Positions 24,599 through 33,562 of a DNA stretch of 64,000 nt are shown piece by piece. The notes beneath the pieces are model-generated. The model saw only the letters and a list, made by a program, of their open reading frames with translations. It was not told where the DNA came from and ran no database searches. The stretch comes from Streptosporangiaceae bacterium (GTDB lineage: Bacteria > Actinomycetota > Actinomycetes > Streptosporangiales > Streptosporangiaceae): the NCBI GenBank assembly GCA_030040475.1, contig JASHTQ010000070.1, positions 1 through 64,000 on the forward strand, in the 5' to 3' direction. The position numbers were made by a program, and so were the translations under genes. Position 1 is the first letter of the stretch; the number at the start of each line of letters is the position of its first letter.

Positions 24599-25804
24599 TC
24601 AGTTCACAAGTTGCTGGACCAGTGAGTTATCGACCTTGAGGGCCGACGTGGCACGCATGATCTTCATCAACCTCGACGCGCTTGGATCGGCGTCCAGGGT
24701 GGCGCCGCCGGTGACGAGTCCGTGCCGGACATACAGGCTCATCAGGCCCGCGCCGACGGACACGTGCACGATGTCGTCGGATTCGCCGGCGGCGGTAACT
24801 CCGACTGACCGCAGGCTGTGCTGGTACTGATCCGACCATGCATACGGGACCTGCTCAAAGGCACGCCGTCTGCCCAGCATGTTGAGCGCGACATGGGCGC
24901 CTTGATTCTGCGCGACGGTCTCGTGCTCAACTTGCAAGTCGCCGAAAATCCAGTGCGGCCACCGGCATACGTCGCCTGCCGCGTATATGCCCGCGATGGC
25001 CGTTTCGCCGCACGAATTTACGATGACAGCACCGGTACCGTTGTGCCGGACGGCAGCCGGCAGCCACGATGACTCGGGAATAACCCCGATTCCGACGACG
25101 ACCAGCGTCGCCTGCACCAGGCTGCCGTCACTCAGCACGATCCGCTCGACCGCTCCCGGACCCTCGAAGCGCTCCACGCCGACGCCGAAGTGGAACCGGA
25201 CTCCGGCTGCTTCGTGGAACTGCCGAACGGCGGCTGCCAGCTCGTGCCCAAGAGACGTCAAGGGCTCCTGGCAGATCTCGATGACATCGACGTCCAGGTC
25301 ACGCTGCCGCGCCGCGGCCGCCACCTCCAGGCCGATGAGACCGGAGCCGACGACGGCTATCCGCGGCCGCGCGCGCAAGCCGGCCCGGATGTCATCGGCA
25401 TCCTCAGCAGAGCGCAGGTAGTGAATCCCGGCGAGCCGGTGCCCGGGAACGGTCAGCCTGCGCGGGGTGGCGCCGGTTGCCACCAGGAGCTGCGAGTACC
25501 GCAGTGGCGGCAGCCCATCGCCCAGGCAAAGGTGGCGGCGCTCGGGATCGATGCCGAGGACCGCGATGCCCTGCCGGTGCGCGCCTGTTGTCCCGTCCCC
25601 GTAGTGATCTTCGGGGTGCAGCAGGAGGTCGGCTCTGTTCTTGGTGCCGAGCAGGTAGCCCTTCGACAGGTCAGGGCGGTTGTACGGCGGCAATCGCTCG
25701 GCACCGAGCATGAGGACCGGCCGGTCCGCGTTTCTCATCATCGCGTCCGTCGCCCGGCCGCCCGCCATGCCCGCCCCGACGACGACTATCGGGTCAGCGT
25801 TCAT
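24599..25804 (-). CDS. FAD-dependent ferredoxin reductase (BphA4-like)
   Basis: A 401-residue flavoprotein with two Rossmann motifs: VVVGAGMAGGRAT for FAD at the N-terminus and VVGSGLIGLEVAAAA for NADH near residue 145, then GIYAAGDVCRW near the FAD-closing Asp. It resembles reductases that feed Rieske ferredoxins, P450s and ring-hydroxylating oxygenases. ATG at 25804 is preferred over the GTG four codons upstream. It leads a five-gene operon. The nearest ferredoxin gene is at 28678, so electrons may be shared by the two P450s and two Rieske oxygenases encoded in the window. Confidence 0.87.
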   Translation of the reverse strand: MNADPIVVVGAGMAGGRATDAMMRNADRPVLMLGAERLPPYNRPDLSKGYLLGTKNRADLLLHPEDHYGDGTTGAHRQGIAVLGIDPERRHLCLGDGLPPLRYSQLLVATGATPRRLTVPGHRLAGIHYLRSAEDADDIRAGLRARPRIAVVGSGLIGLEVAAAARQRDLDVDVIEICQEPLTSLGHELAAAVRQFHEAAGVRFHFGVGVERFEGPGAVERIVLSDGSLVQATLVVVGIGVIPESSWLPAAVRHNGTGAVIVNSCGETAIAGIYAAGDVCRWPHWIFGDLQVEHETVAQNQGAHVALNMLGRRRAFEQVPYAWSDQYQHSLRSVGVTAAGESDDIVHVSVGAGLMSLYVRHGLVTGGATLDADPSASRLMKIMRATSALKVDNSLVQQLVN

Positions 25805-25860
25805 GCGGCGCACCACGCGGTCGATGCTGCTCGCGAACCATCGGCGGCCACCAATTTAGG

Positions 25861-25918
25861 TCGTCTAGCAATACAATCTGTATTACTAGACGATAACCTG
25901 AGGTAAATGGTAAGTCAA
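25861..25918 (-). promoter_or_regulatory. Promoter and 33-bp palindromic operator of the ferredoxin-reductase operon
   Basis: Minus strand: TTGACT (25918-25913), 17-bp spacer, TATCGT (25895-25890). The operator core AATAC-N5-GTATT lies at 25870-25884 and is extended by matching TCGTCTAG arms, giving a 33-bp palindrome (25861-25893) with one arm mismatch. The -10 lies partly inside its right arm, so binding would block the polymerase. Confidence 0.75.
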
Positions 25919-25929
25919 GTGAGCATTCC

Positions 25930-25959
25930 GCCCGGCGCCACGGCGGGTCCTCGCCGGGC
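25930..25959 (-). terminator. Possible terminator after IclR copy 3
   Basis: GCCCGGCG and CGCCGGGC pair perfectly around a 14-nt loop, about 150 bp past the IclR stop and before the next promoter. No T-run follows. Confidence 0.3.
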
Positions 25960-26108
25960 CCGATGACTGAGCGACCGCCGGGGCAGACGGGGCAGGCGCG
26001 GCTGGAGCAAGGCGGCCGGAGGCCGTGGCTGGGCATCGGACCGCGGCCGGACCCGCGACGCGCCGCAGGCGCAGCTAAATTTTGGAACACGTACAGGAGG
26101 GCCCGCTG

Positions 26109-26840
26109 TCAGTCGGTCCCGGCCGCGGAGACTGGCGTGCCTGGCTGCGTGCGCACCGCGGCCGCCAGGAGACTGCCCGCCACCTCCGCCCGCCTGGCCC
26201 TGGTAAGCCGGAAAACGGGCACCGCGACCGTCAGCGACGCGAATGGATAGCCATTCTCGTCGAGGAGAGCCGCGGCGAAGCTGACGAACTCGTCCGAGTC
26301 AACCGTTGCATAGCCCTTGGCGCGAACGTCGATGAGGCGGCGTGTCAATTCCTCGTCGATATCCTCATCGAAAGGGTTCCCGTCCAAGGCCTCGGGCAGC
26401 GCCGCCATGATCGAGATTCCCGCGGCCGAGCGGGCGGGAACGCTGTCGCCTGGATTGAACTCCAGGCGAACCGGATTGTCGCTGACCGCCTCCTCGAGTA
26501 CGGTCATGTGATCCTCTTGAGGTGCGCTCAGGAACACCGTCTCGCCGAGTTCGTCACGCAGCCTGGCCATTTCCGTAACTGCCCGTTCCAGGAGCTGCAG
26601 CCGACCGGCGCGGCGGAGCAGATTGAGCGGCCGCATGTTGACCTGCCACTTACGCGGATAACCGGGGGCCGGCGTGATCCAGTTTGCCGCGTGCAGGGTC
26701 AGGAGTATCCGCTGGACACGGCTCTTATCAAGACTGGTCAGGCGGGCGAGCTCGCTGACGCCGACCGGCTGTTCCTGCACGACACGCTCGAACACGGCCA
26801 GCGCATTGAAGGCGGAGTCGATGCTCTGGACCCGTTTCAC
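26109..26840 (-). CDS. IclR-family transcriptional regulator (copy 3)
   Basis: A 243-residue regulator, nearly collinear with copy 1: VQSIDSAFNALAVFE and SELARLTSLDKSRVQRIL in the winged HTH, ETVFLSAPQEDHMTVLE in the effector domain. Unlike the other three it has no -10 box at 6 nt; its GTG overlaps the acyl-CoA ligase stop (GTGA), so it is translated as the last gene of that operon. A feedback role on the same operon is plausible but unproven. Confidence 0.9.
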   Translation of the reverse strand: MKRVQSIDSAFNALAVFERVVQEQPVGVSELARLTSLDKSRVQRILLTLHAANWITPAPGYPRKWQVNMRPLNLLRRAGRLQLLERAVTEMARLRDELGETVFLSAPQEDHMTVLEEAVSDNPVRLEFNPGDSVPARSAAGISIMAALPEALDGNPFDEDIDEELTRRLIDVRAKGYATVDSDEFVSFAAALLDENGYPFASLTVAVPVFRLTRARRAEVAGSLLAAAVRTQPGTPVSAAGTD

Positions 26841-28360
26841 GACTGGAGCCCGCCGGTCGATCTCAGCAGCTCGTCTGTCACCAGGCGGCGTATCAGCTTC
26901 CCCGTGTCCGTGCGGGGCAATTCGGTCCAGACCGCGACGCGCTCCGGCGTCTTGGCGGCACGCAGCCGGGTCAGGACGAACTCACGGACGTCGTCCGGAC
27001 TGACGACGTGCCCGGTCCTCGCGACCACCACCGCCTCAAGCCGCTGGCCCCACACCGCATCGGGAACGCCGACCACCGCCGCGTCGGCGATGTCAGCGTG
27101 CTGCAGCAGGACGTCCTCGATCTCGGCGGGCGCGATGTTCTCGCCGCCGCGGATGATGGTGTCGTCGCTGCGCCCGCGGATGAACAGGTAGCCGCCGGCG
27201 TCAAGGTAGCCCTCGTCGCGGGTGTCGAAGAAACCCCGGGCGTCAAGCTGGGCACGGCGGCCCGCGTACTCTCCGGATACCTGATCGCCACGTACCCAGA
27301 TCCGCCCGGTCGCGCCGCCGGGCAGCACGCCCCCGGCGTCATCGCGGATCTCGATCTCGACTCCGGGGACCGGCTGGCCCGCCGAGGCCAGCCGGGCTCT
27401 TACCGCGGGATCGCCGGACGCCAGCGCCGCACGGTGCTCGGCCGGGCCGAGGACCGAGATCGTCGAGCTCGTCTCCGTCAGCCCGTAGGCGCCGACGAAG
27501 GCCACGTCCGGCCACGCCGCCAGCGCGCGCTCGATTACGCCAAGCGGCATGGCGGCGCCCCCGTAGGCGAGCGAGCGCAGCGACGGGACGGCGATGTCCT
27601 CGCCTGCGCTGAGGATTCTCGCCAGCATGGTGGGCACGACCAGCGCGTGCGTGATCGACTCCGCTCGCGCCAGCTCAAGCCATTCGCGATCGCCGAACTG
27701 CTCGAGCGCCATGATCCTGCGGCCGGCGTAGACGTTGGTGAGCACGTTCGCGACGCCCGCGACGTGGTACGGCGGAACGCTGACCAGCGCCGCGTCCGCG
27801 GCGGTTGCCGAGCCGAACTCCACGGTACCCAGCACGTAGCTGCACAGGTGGTGGTGGCGCAGCAGGACGCCCTTCGGCTCCGATGTCGTGCCGCTGGTGT
27901 AGATGATGACCGCGGCACCGGGATCCTCGGGCGTTGCGGCCGGCGCCGCGGTAACCGACGAAGATGCCGCGGTAACCGACGAAGATTGCGCCAGCCACTG
28001 CCGGCTCGTGAGTGCCGGTACGCCGGCCTCGCGAAGCAGCGGGTGGAACCGCGGATCGGCAATCGCGATCGCGTCGGGCGTCCTGGCGATGAGGCCGCGC
28101 AGCTGCTCGGTACCGAGCCGGTAGTTAAGCGGGACGAGGGGAACGCCCGCGCGGGCGGCGGCGAACAGGGCGGCCGGGAAGGCGGACCCGTTGGCATCCA
28201 GGTAGAGCACCGCGGCGGCCCCCGCCGCGGTGACGGCCGACGCGCCGCCGTACGACAGGGTCTGCAGCTGCCCGGCGGTCAGACCGTCGGCCCGCCGACC
28301 GACGAGGCGCCGGTCGCCGTAGCCATCGGCCGCCATGTCGAGCACGAGCGCTATGTTCAC
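26837..28360 (-). CDS. Acyl-CoA synthetase / AMP-dependent ligase (copy 1)
   Basis: A 507-residue adenylate-forming enzyme. IIYTSGTTSEPKG is the phosphate-binding motif, GAYGLTETSS the adenine region, and DEGYLDAGGYLFIRGRSDD the hinge, with a C-terminal Lys in AKTPERVAVW-type context. It activates a carboxylic acid with ATP and CoA. Near residue 140 a 21-bp exact duplication gives a repeated Ser-Ser-Val-Thr-Ala block. It follows the small protein gene by 6 bp and is GTGA-coupled to IclR copy 3. Confidence 0.92.
   Translation of the reverse strand: MNIALVLDMAADGYGDRRLVGRRADGLTAGQLQTLSYGGASAVTAAGAAAVLYLDANGSAFPAALFAAARAGVPLVPLNYRLGTEQLRGLIARTPDAIAIADPRFHPLLREAGVPALTSRQWLAQSSSVTAASSSVTAAPAATPEDPGAAVIIYTSGTTSEPKGVLLRHHHLCSYVLGTVEFGSATAADAALVSVPPYHVAGVANVLTNVYAGRRIMALEQFGDREWLELARAESITHALVVPTMLARILSAGEDIAVPSLRSLAYGGAAMPLGVIERALAAWPDVAFVGAYGLTETSSTISVLGPAEHRAALASGDPAVRARLASAGQPVPGVEIEIRDDAGGVLPGGATGRIWVRGDQVSGEYAGRRAQLDARGFFDTRDEGYLDAGGYLFIRGRSDDTIIRGGENIAPAEIEDVLLQHADIADAAVVGVPDAVWGQRLEAVVVARTGHVVSPDDVREFVLTRLRAAKTPERVAVWTELPRTDTGKLIRRLVTDELLRSTGGLQS
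27945..27986. repeat. Exact 21-bp tandem duplication in ligase gene
   Basis: Two identical 21-bp units lie just before the ATP-binding motif of the acyl-CoA synthetase and keep the frame. Confidence 0.85.
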
Positions 28361-28366
28361 TGCCGC

Positions 28367-28681
28367 TCAGTCCGAAGACGGAAGCGCCCGCGGCGCCTGC
28401 AGCGTCAGCGGTGCGCCGTTCACGGCGAGCGTGCCGCTGCCTGGCTTGATGCACAGCAGCTCGATCGCGCCGCTGGCGTCCACGTAGCGCTTGCCGAGCT
28501 GGGTGCCCTCGGCCGCGCGATCGGCCGACGGCCGCCCGCCGGCCCCCGGCGCGTCGGGCGCCTCAGCCATCGGCCAGCCGCCGCAGGTCACCTCGACCTC
28601 CTCCGCGGCGGCCCGGACGACGATCACGGCGGTCTGATCGGTGCGGCTCCGCAGCGTCTGTCCGACCTTCAGCCGCATCAC
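28367..28681 (-). CDS. Small conserved protein beside acyl-CoA ligase
   Basis: A 104-residue protein of unknown function. It begins LKVGQTLRSRTDQTAVIVVR, has a central CGG, a loop rich in Pro/Ala/Gly, and ends GTQLGKRYVD, ELLCIKPGSGTLAVNG, LPSSD. I recall similar small proteins next to actinobacterial fatty-acyl ligases but know of no assigned activity. Two Cys residues are separated by about 45 residues. The start overlaps the ferredoxin stop by ATGA and the stop is 6 bp before the ligase, so it is made with both. Confidence 0.75.
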   Translation of the reverse strand: MMRLKVGQTLRSRTDQTAVIVVRAAAEEVEVTCGGWPMAEAPDAPGAGGRPSADRAAEGTQLGKRYVDASGAIELLCIKPGSGTLAVNGAPLTLQAPRALPSSD

Positions 28682-29052
28682 GAGCCGCCGAGGTCGACGC
28701 GCACGTCGCCGTCATCGACCGTGACCGGGAAGGTGGCCAGCGGATCCTCGGCCGGTTCCTCCGTCGGCTCTCCGGTGGTGAAGTTGAAACGGCCGCCGTG
28801 CAGCGGACACTCGATCTCGCACCGTTTGACGGACAGCTCCCCCATCTCCAGCTGCGCCTCGGCGTGGGTGCACTCGCTCTCGACAGCGTAGAACTGCTCC
28901 TGCGACGCCCGGATCAGGAGGATGTCCCTGTCGGCGACGGTGAACGCCCGCATCTGACCGACGCCGAGGTCGTCGCGGCGGCAGACGAAGCGACCTGTGG
29001 CTAGGCCGTGAGGGCGGCCGTCCTGAACCGATGCCGACTCTGGATAGCTCAC
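28678..29052 (-). CDS. Rieske-type [2Fe-2S] ferredoxin
   Basis: A 124-residue protein with the two Rieske half-motifs, CTHAEAQL and CPLHGGRF, spaced normally, inside a small beta fold. Proteins of this size carry electrons from a flavoprotein reductase to Rieske oxygenases or P450s. First gene of the ligase operon; ATG at 29052. The BphA4-like reductase at 24599 is the obvious electron donor. Confidence 0.9.
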   Translation of the reverse strand: MSYPESASVQDGRPHGLATGRFVCRRDDLGVGQMRAFTVADRDILLIRASQEQFYAVESECTHAEAQLEMGELSVKRCEIECPLHGGRFNFTTGEPTEEPAEDPLATFPVTVDDGDVRVDLGGS

Positions 29053-29098
29053 AGGACTACCTCGCGAACCTAGGGAAGCTGAACTGGATCGATCAGGA

Positions 29099-29158
29099 TG
29101 TATCGCTCATCAATACGATTTGTATTACACAGTACCCCTGCGCGGTCGGAAGCGTCAA
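29099..29158 (-). promoter_or_regulatory. Promoter and operator of the Rieske-ferredoxin operon
   Basis: Minus strand: TTGACG (29158-29153, overlapping the stop of the upstream dehydrogenase gene), 18-bp spacer, TACTGT (29134-29129), then operator 29099-29126, plus strand TGTATCG, 6 bp, AATAC, 5 bp, GTATT. Confidence 0.75.
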
Positions 29159-30252
29159 GGACGGCGCAGGCCAAGCGTCACGATGTCCCAGTGGCTCGCC
29201 GGATCCCGTTCGGCGATCTGGGCGCCCAGCTGCGCCGACCACCACGCGCCGGAGCCGAACTCGTCCATCCACGACCACACCCGCCGGGTAAACAGGTGCA
29301 GCTGGTACTCGCGCGTCGTCCCGATGGCGCCGTGCACCTGGTGCGCGAGACGGGCGACGGTCCCAGCCGAGCGGCTCGCGATGATCTTGGCCATGGCGAT
29401 CGTCTCGGCCGTGCCGGCACTGCCTGCGGCGTACATCTCGGCTGCCACTCCGGTGGCGGTGTGCGCCAGGGCCACTTCCTCGGTCAGCTGTGCCAGCTGG
29501 TGCGCGATCGCCTGGAACCGGATGATGGGACGGCCGAACTGCTCGCGCACCTGCGCGTACTGCACGGTCAGCTCGGAAATCCGCTCCAGCGCTCCGGCGA
29601 TCTGCAGGCCGCGGCACAGCGCGCCGCGCAGCGCAAGCTCGCGGCCCGCGTCCGGCACGTGCGACTCTGCGTACTGGCCGGATGCCAGGACCAGTCCGTC
29701 GAGCGCCACGTCGTCGCGCGGCTCGCCCGCCAGGCTTCGCCGCCCGGTAACCTTGACGCCCTCGCGGGGCAGCAGCAGCACCAGGCTGCGGCCACCGGTT
29801 TCCTTGACGGCCACGATCGAGGTCGCCGATGCTCCCCAGGGCACGCCGGGCAGGATCCCGCTGATTCTTATCCGGTCGCCGTCTACGCGCTCCACCGCCA
29901 GGCTCTGCCCGGCATCGCTGATCGTCTGGTGGCCGTCGACCTCGATCGGCAGGCCCGCGCCGGCCAGCAGCCAGCCCGCCATCAGTCCGGTCTCGGTGAA
30001 CGGGAGCGGCACCGCGTACCGCCCGAGCAACGGCACCAGGGCCAGCGCCTCGGCCAGGGTCCCGCCGGAGCCACCCCGGTCCTCGTCGATCGAGATCCAG
30101 GGGAATCCGCCCGCCGCCAGCGCCCGCCAGGCGCCGATCGGCAGGCCGGCGGCCTCTGCCGCGACCACCGACTCGGCAGGAAGCTGGTCGCGGAGCAGGT
30201 CAGCGAACGCTTCGCGCAGCATCTGGAGTTCCTGCACCGGCGTCTGCGTCAC
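29155..30252 (-). CDS. Acyl-CoA dehydrogenase family protein (copy 1)
   Basis: A 365-residue flavoprotein of the acyl-CoA dehydrogenase fold. DEDRGGSGGTLAEALAL, YAQVREQFGRPIIRFQAIAHQLA and HGAIGTTREYQLHL are family landmarks. It is shorter than typical (about 380) and its middle domain is divergent, as in one subunit of heteromeric actinobacterial dehydrogenases. GTG at 30252 overlaps the preceding dehydrogenase stop (GTGA); the longer frame upstream is out-of-phase shadow. The two probably form an alpha2beta2 enzyme that desaturates an acyl-CoA. Confidence 0.87.
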   Translation of the reverse strand: MTQTPVQELQMLREAFADLLRDQLPAESVVAAEAAGLPIGAWRALAAGGFPWISIDEDRGGSGGTLAEALALVPLLGRYAVPLPFTETGLMAGWLLAGAGLPIEVDGHQTISDAGQSLAVERVDGDRIRISGILPGVPWGASATSIVAVKETGGRSLVLLLPREGVKVTGRRSLAGEPRDDVALDGLVLASGQYAESHVPDAGRELALRGALCRGLQIAGALERISELTVQYAQVREQFGRPIIRFQAIAHQLAQLTEEVALAHTATGVAAEMYAAGSAGTAETIAMAKIIASRSAGTVARLAHQVHGAIGTTREYQLHLFTRRVWSWMDEFGSGAWWSAQLGAQIAERDPASHWDIVTLGLRRP

Positions 30253-31409
30253 AGCTGGCGGGCAATCATCGTGCGGAGGACCTCGCTTGTGCCGCCTCGC
30301 AGCGTGAAAGCCGGGGAGGCAAGGATCGCCTGCGCCATCAGCCGTTCGAACAAGGTCGTCCCGCCCGAGCGGGCCGGCCCGGGCAGATAGTCGCGCAGCA
30401 AGGTGATCGTGTCCTGTTCGAAGGTCGTGCCGAGGTCCTTGACCAGGGCAGCCTGGATGGCCGGCGGCTGCCCGGAATCGATCATCCGGGCCACCGCGAG
30501 CGACATCTGGCGGATGGCCCACAACCGCGCGGTCAGCGTGCCCACGGCGTCCCGGGCGGACGGTGAAAGCTCCGGGGAGTCGGCCAGGTACTGCAGGAAG
30601 CCGCGCAGCACCGAGTACGTGCTCATGAACCTGTCCGGAGTAGCCCGCTCGTGGGCCAGCTCGGTCGTGATCTGGCGCCATCCGTCGCCCACCTGGCCGA
30701 GCACCAGGTCGTCAGTGACGAGCACGTCCGTCAAGGTGACGACGTTGAAGTGGTACGTCCCGTCCAGCGACTGGATGGGACGCACGTCGACGCCGGGGGC
30801 GTGCAGGTCCACGATGAGCTGGCTCAGCCCGGCGTGGCGATCGGAGTCCTGGCTGGTCCGGCAGAGCACGACGAGGTAGTGATTCAGGTGCGCGTTGGTG
30901 GTCCAGACCTTCGTGCCGCTCAGCGACCAGCCGCCCGCTACCTTGCGGGCGGCGCTGCGCACGGCGGCGAGATCGGAGCCGGCGTCGGGTTCGCTCATTC
31001 CCAGCGACCAGAACGTCTGCGCCGCGGCGATCGCAGGCAGGAAGCGCTCACGCTGCTCCTCGGTACCGAACGCGAGGATCGACGGCGCCGTCTGGCGATC
31101 GGCTATCCAGTGCGCGCCGACCGGGGCGCCGGCGGCCAGCAGTTCCTCGATCACCACGAACCGTTCTACCGCCGAACGCCCGTGCCCTCCGTACCGCCGC
31201 GGGATCGACATGCCCACCCAGCCGCGCGCGGCGAGCTTGCGGCTGAAGTCCGGCCGGTAGCCGCCACCTATCCCGAGGCCGGGATCGATGCCCATGTCGG
31301 CCATCTCCGCCGCCAGGAAGCTGCGGACCTCGGCCCGCATCGACTCCTCGGCCGCGGTGGTCGAGGTGACGCTGAACGACATGTCTGCCATTGCGGTTCG
31401 AGGGATCAC
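30249..31409 (-). CDS. Acyl-CoA dehydrogenase family protein (copy 2)
   Basis: A 386-residue acyl-CoA dehydrogenase. WSLGMSEPDAGSDLAAV is the flavin/substrate loop, WTTNAHLNHY follows, and LRGGTSEVLRTMIARQL closes the fold. GTG at 31409 overlaps the permease stop by GTGA; an ATG six codons later is an alternative. Expressed from the transporter operon and coupled to copy 1, so import and first beta-oxidation step share one transcript. Confidence 0.9.
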   Translation of the reverse strand: MIPRTAMADMSFSVTSTTAAEESMRAEVRSFLAAEMADMGIDPGLGIGGGYRPDFSRKLAARGWVGMSIPRRYGGHGRSAVERFVVIEELLAAGAPVGAHWIADRQTAPSILAFGTEEQRERFLPAIAAAQTFWSLGMSEPDAGSDLAAVRSAARKVAGGWSLSGTKVWTTNAHLNHYLVVLCRTSQDSDRHAGLSQLIVDLHAPGVDVRPIQSLDGTYHFNVVTLTDVLVTDDLVLGQVGDGWRQITTELAHERATPDRFMSTYSVLRGFLQYLADSPELSPSARDAVGTLTARLWAIRQMSLAVARMIDSGQPPAIQAALVKDLGTTFEQDTITLLRDYLPGPARSGGTTLFERLMAQAILASPAFTLRGGTSEVLRTMIARQL

Positions 31410-33562
31410 TTCGCCGTGTCGGTCCGGCCGACCGCAGACGGGACGGCCGGCGAACCGCCGGGCGGCGGCACGGGTTCGCCGCCGGCGGCGGCCTCAGACG
31501 ACGTGGCGCCGGCCAGCGCCGCCTGCCTGCGGCTGGCGAGGATGGCGTTTACCCGGGCCGCGACCTGCTTACAGGTCACCCGGAACACCCCGGCTATGCC
31601 CTCGGGGTTGAGGATCGCGGCCAGGACCAGTCCGACACCCGAGATCAGCTGCTCGTACTGGCCCAGGTGCGCGACTCGCTCCAGGATCCTGAAGGAGAAG
31701 CCGCCGGTGGCCAGCGTGCCGGCCCAGATCGCGCCCGAGACGGTGCTTATCCCGCCGAGGTAGGCGATCGCAAGGGCGGAAACCGACGCTATCGAGACAT
31801 AAGGGCCGGCCGTTATGCTCTGGTAGGCGTAGGCGTTCAGCACGCCGGAGACGCCGGCGATGATCGCGCCGATGCCGAACGCGAACAGCTTGGTCGAGGC
31901 GACGCTGATGCCCAGGCCGGCCGCTGCGCGCTCGTCGGAACGCACGGCGAGGAAGTGCCTGCCGAGCGCGCTGCGGCGCAACCAGATCACCCCGGCGATG
32001 CAGATGACCACGACGATGATCAGGAACATCCCGAACCCGGCGTTGGGGCTGCCTGGGTTGCCGAACGGGAACTTGTCGTTGATGCCGAAGTTCAAGCCGA
32101 GCAGGGACGGCTGCGGAATGCTGTTCGACTGGTCGGCACCGGTCAGTATCGACGGGTTGTCGAGCACCATGCTCTCGAAGACGTAGGCCGCCCCGAGCGT
32201 CAGCACGGCAAGCTCGACGCCACGCACCCGCAGCGCGGGCAGGCCCGCGATGACGCCCACCAGCCCGGCGGCGAGGATGGACGCCAGCGACGCGGCGAGG
32301 AAGGGCCAGCCGTGCGAGCCGGCAAAGGTCGTCATGGCCAGCGCCGCGACACCGGCCAGGCTCAGCTGCATCAGCGAGATCTGGCCGGCGAAGCCCGCGA
32401 CCACCACGAACGAGAGCGCGACGACCACACCGATGAGCGAGTTGTCGATGGCGCCCCGCAGGTCGTACGGCAGCCAGATGAGCCCGGCGACGGCGAGCAG
32501 GAGCAGCGGCAGTCCCGTCCGGAACACGTACTTGGGCGCCGGACTGTCGGGCAGCCTGATGCGTATGATCGCGCCGCGTTCCGGTATGGTCCGGCCGATG
32601 ACGATCATGGCGATGGCGATGATGATCAGGGGAATTCCGTTGGCCGAGCCGAACTGGGGCCACCAGCTGAAGGATGACTGCAGGGCAACCGTCACCGACT
32701 GCGCGCACCCTATCAGCACCGCGGCAACGGTGGCGATCACGAACGAGTTCATCCGGGCCAGCAGCGCGGCCGCCAGCGCCGGGATGACGAACAGGGTGTA
32801 GTCGGTGGGGTTCAGGCCGCTGATCGAGGCGAACAGCGCTCCGGCCATGCCGGCCACCAGGGCGCTGATCATCCAGCACGAGGCGGCCAGGCGGGACGGC
32901 GAAAGGCCGAGCATGATGGCGCCGCGCTCGTTGCCCGCGGCCGCCTTCGTCGCTATGCCGAAACGGGTTCGCCCGAATACCAGGGCCAGCGCGGCGCAGA
33001 CCACCACCGCGATGGCAAGCAGGACGAACCCGTTGACGGGAACCGCGCTGCTGCCCACCGTGATCGAACCGCTCGGCAGCGTGTTGGGCACCACGATGCT
33101 GTCGGTACCGAACCGCAGGATGACGACCGCCTGCAGGGCGAGCAGAAGGCCCACGGACGCGATCGTCTTCGCCAGCGGCGACGCGTTCCGCAGCGGGCGG
33201 AACACCAGCAGATACGACAGGCCGCCGAGTACGACCGACACCGCCGCGCATATCGCGAGCGCCGGGACGACCCCCATCGGGCCGCCCACCCCGATGAAGG
33301 TCGGCCATCGTGGCAGGCGCAGGCTATCGCCGAACCAGCTGGCGATGCCCTCGATGAGGGCCAGCGGGTTGGGCAGCGGCAGGATCATCAGCTGCCCGGC
33401 GCGCAGGCCGGCATAGGTATAAGCGACGTACATGGCGATGGCGCCGGTTGCCAGGTTGACCACGCCCGAGCCGCGGTAGGCGACGATGGCGCTCTGGCTG
33501 AGCATGGCGAAGACCGATCCCGCGGTGAGGCCCAGGAGCGCGAGCAGCAGGTACTGGTTCAT
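31406..33562 (-). CDS. Branched-chain-type ABC permease, LivH-LivM fusion
   Basis: A 718-residue membrane protein joining two permeases usually encoded separately. Residues 1-310 are LivH-like, with many membrane segments and [27 protein letters not shown] coupling sequence (here [14 protein letters not shown]). Residues 345-640 are LivM-like, with the coupling segment [17 protein letters not shown] polar Pro/Ala/Gly-rich tail of about 65 residues follows. This forms the complete channel for the two ATPases encoded next to it. No binding protein is in this operon, so it may serve the four scattered ones. Confidence 0.9.
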   Translation of the reverse strand: MNQYLLLALLGLTAGSVFAMLSQSAIVAYRGSGVVNLATGAIAMYVAYTYAGLRAGQLMILPLPNPLALIEGIASWFGDSLRLPRWPTFIGVGGPMGVVPALAICAAVSVVLGGLSYLLVFRPLRNASPLAKTIASVGLLLALQAVVILRFGTDSIVVPNTLPSGSITVGSSAVPVNGFVLLAIAVVVCAALALVFGRTRFGIATKAAAGNERGAIMLGLSPSRLAASCWMISALVAGMAGALFASISGLNPTDYTLFVIPALAAALLARMNSFVIATVAAVLIGCAQSVTVALQSSFSWWPQFGSANGIPLIIIAIAMIVIGRTIPERGAIIRIRLPDSPAPKYVFRTGLPLLLLAVAGLIWLPYDLRGAIDNSLIGVVVALSFVVVAGFAGQISLMQLSLAGVAALAMTTFAGSHGWPFLAASLASILAAGLVGVIAGLPALRVRGVELAVLTLGAAYVFESMVLDNPSILTGADQSNSIPQPSLLGLNFGINDKFPFGNPGSPNAGFGMFLIIVVVICIAGVIWLRRSALGRHFLAVRSDERAAAGLGISVASTKLFAFGIGAIIAGVSGVLNAYAYQSITAGPYVSIASVSALAIAYLGGISTVSGAIWAGTLATGGFSFRILERVAHLGQYEQLISGVGLVLAAILNPEGIAGVFRVTCKQVAARVNAILASRRQAALAGATSSEAAAGGEPVPPPGGSPAVPSAVGRTDTAK

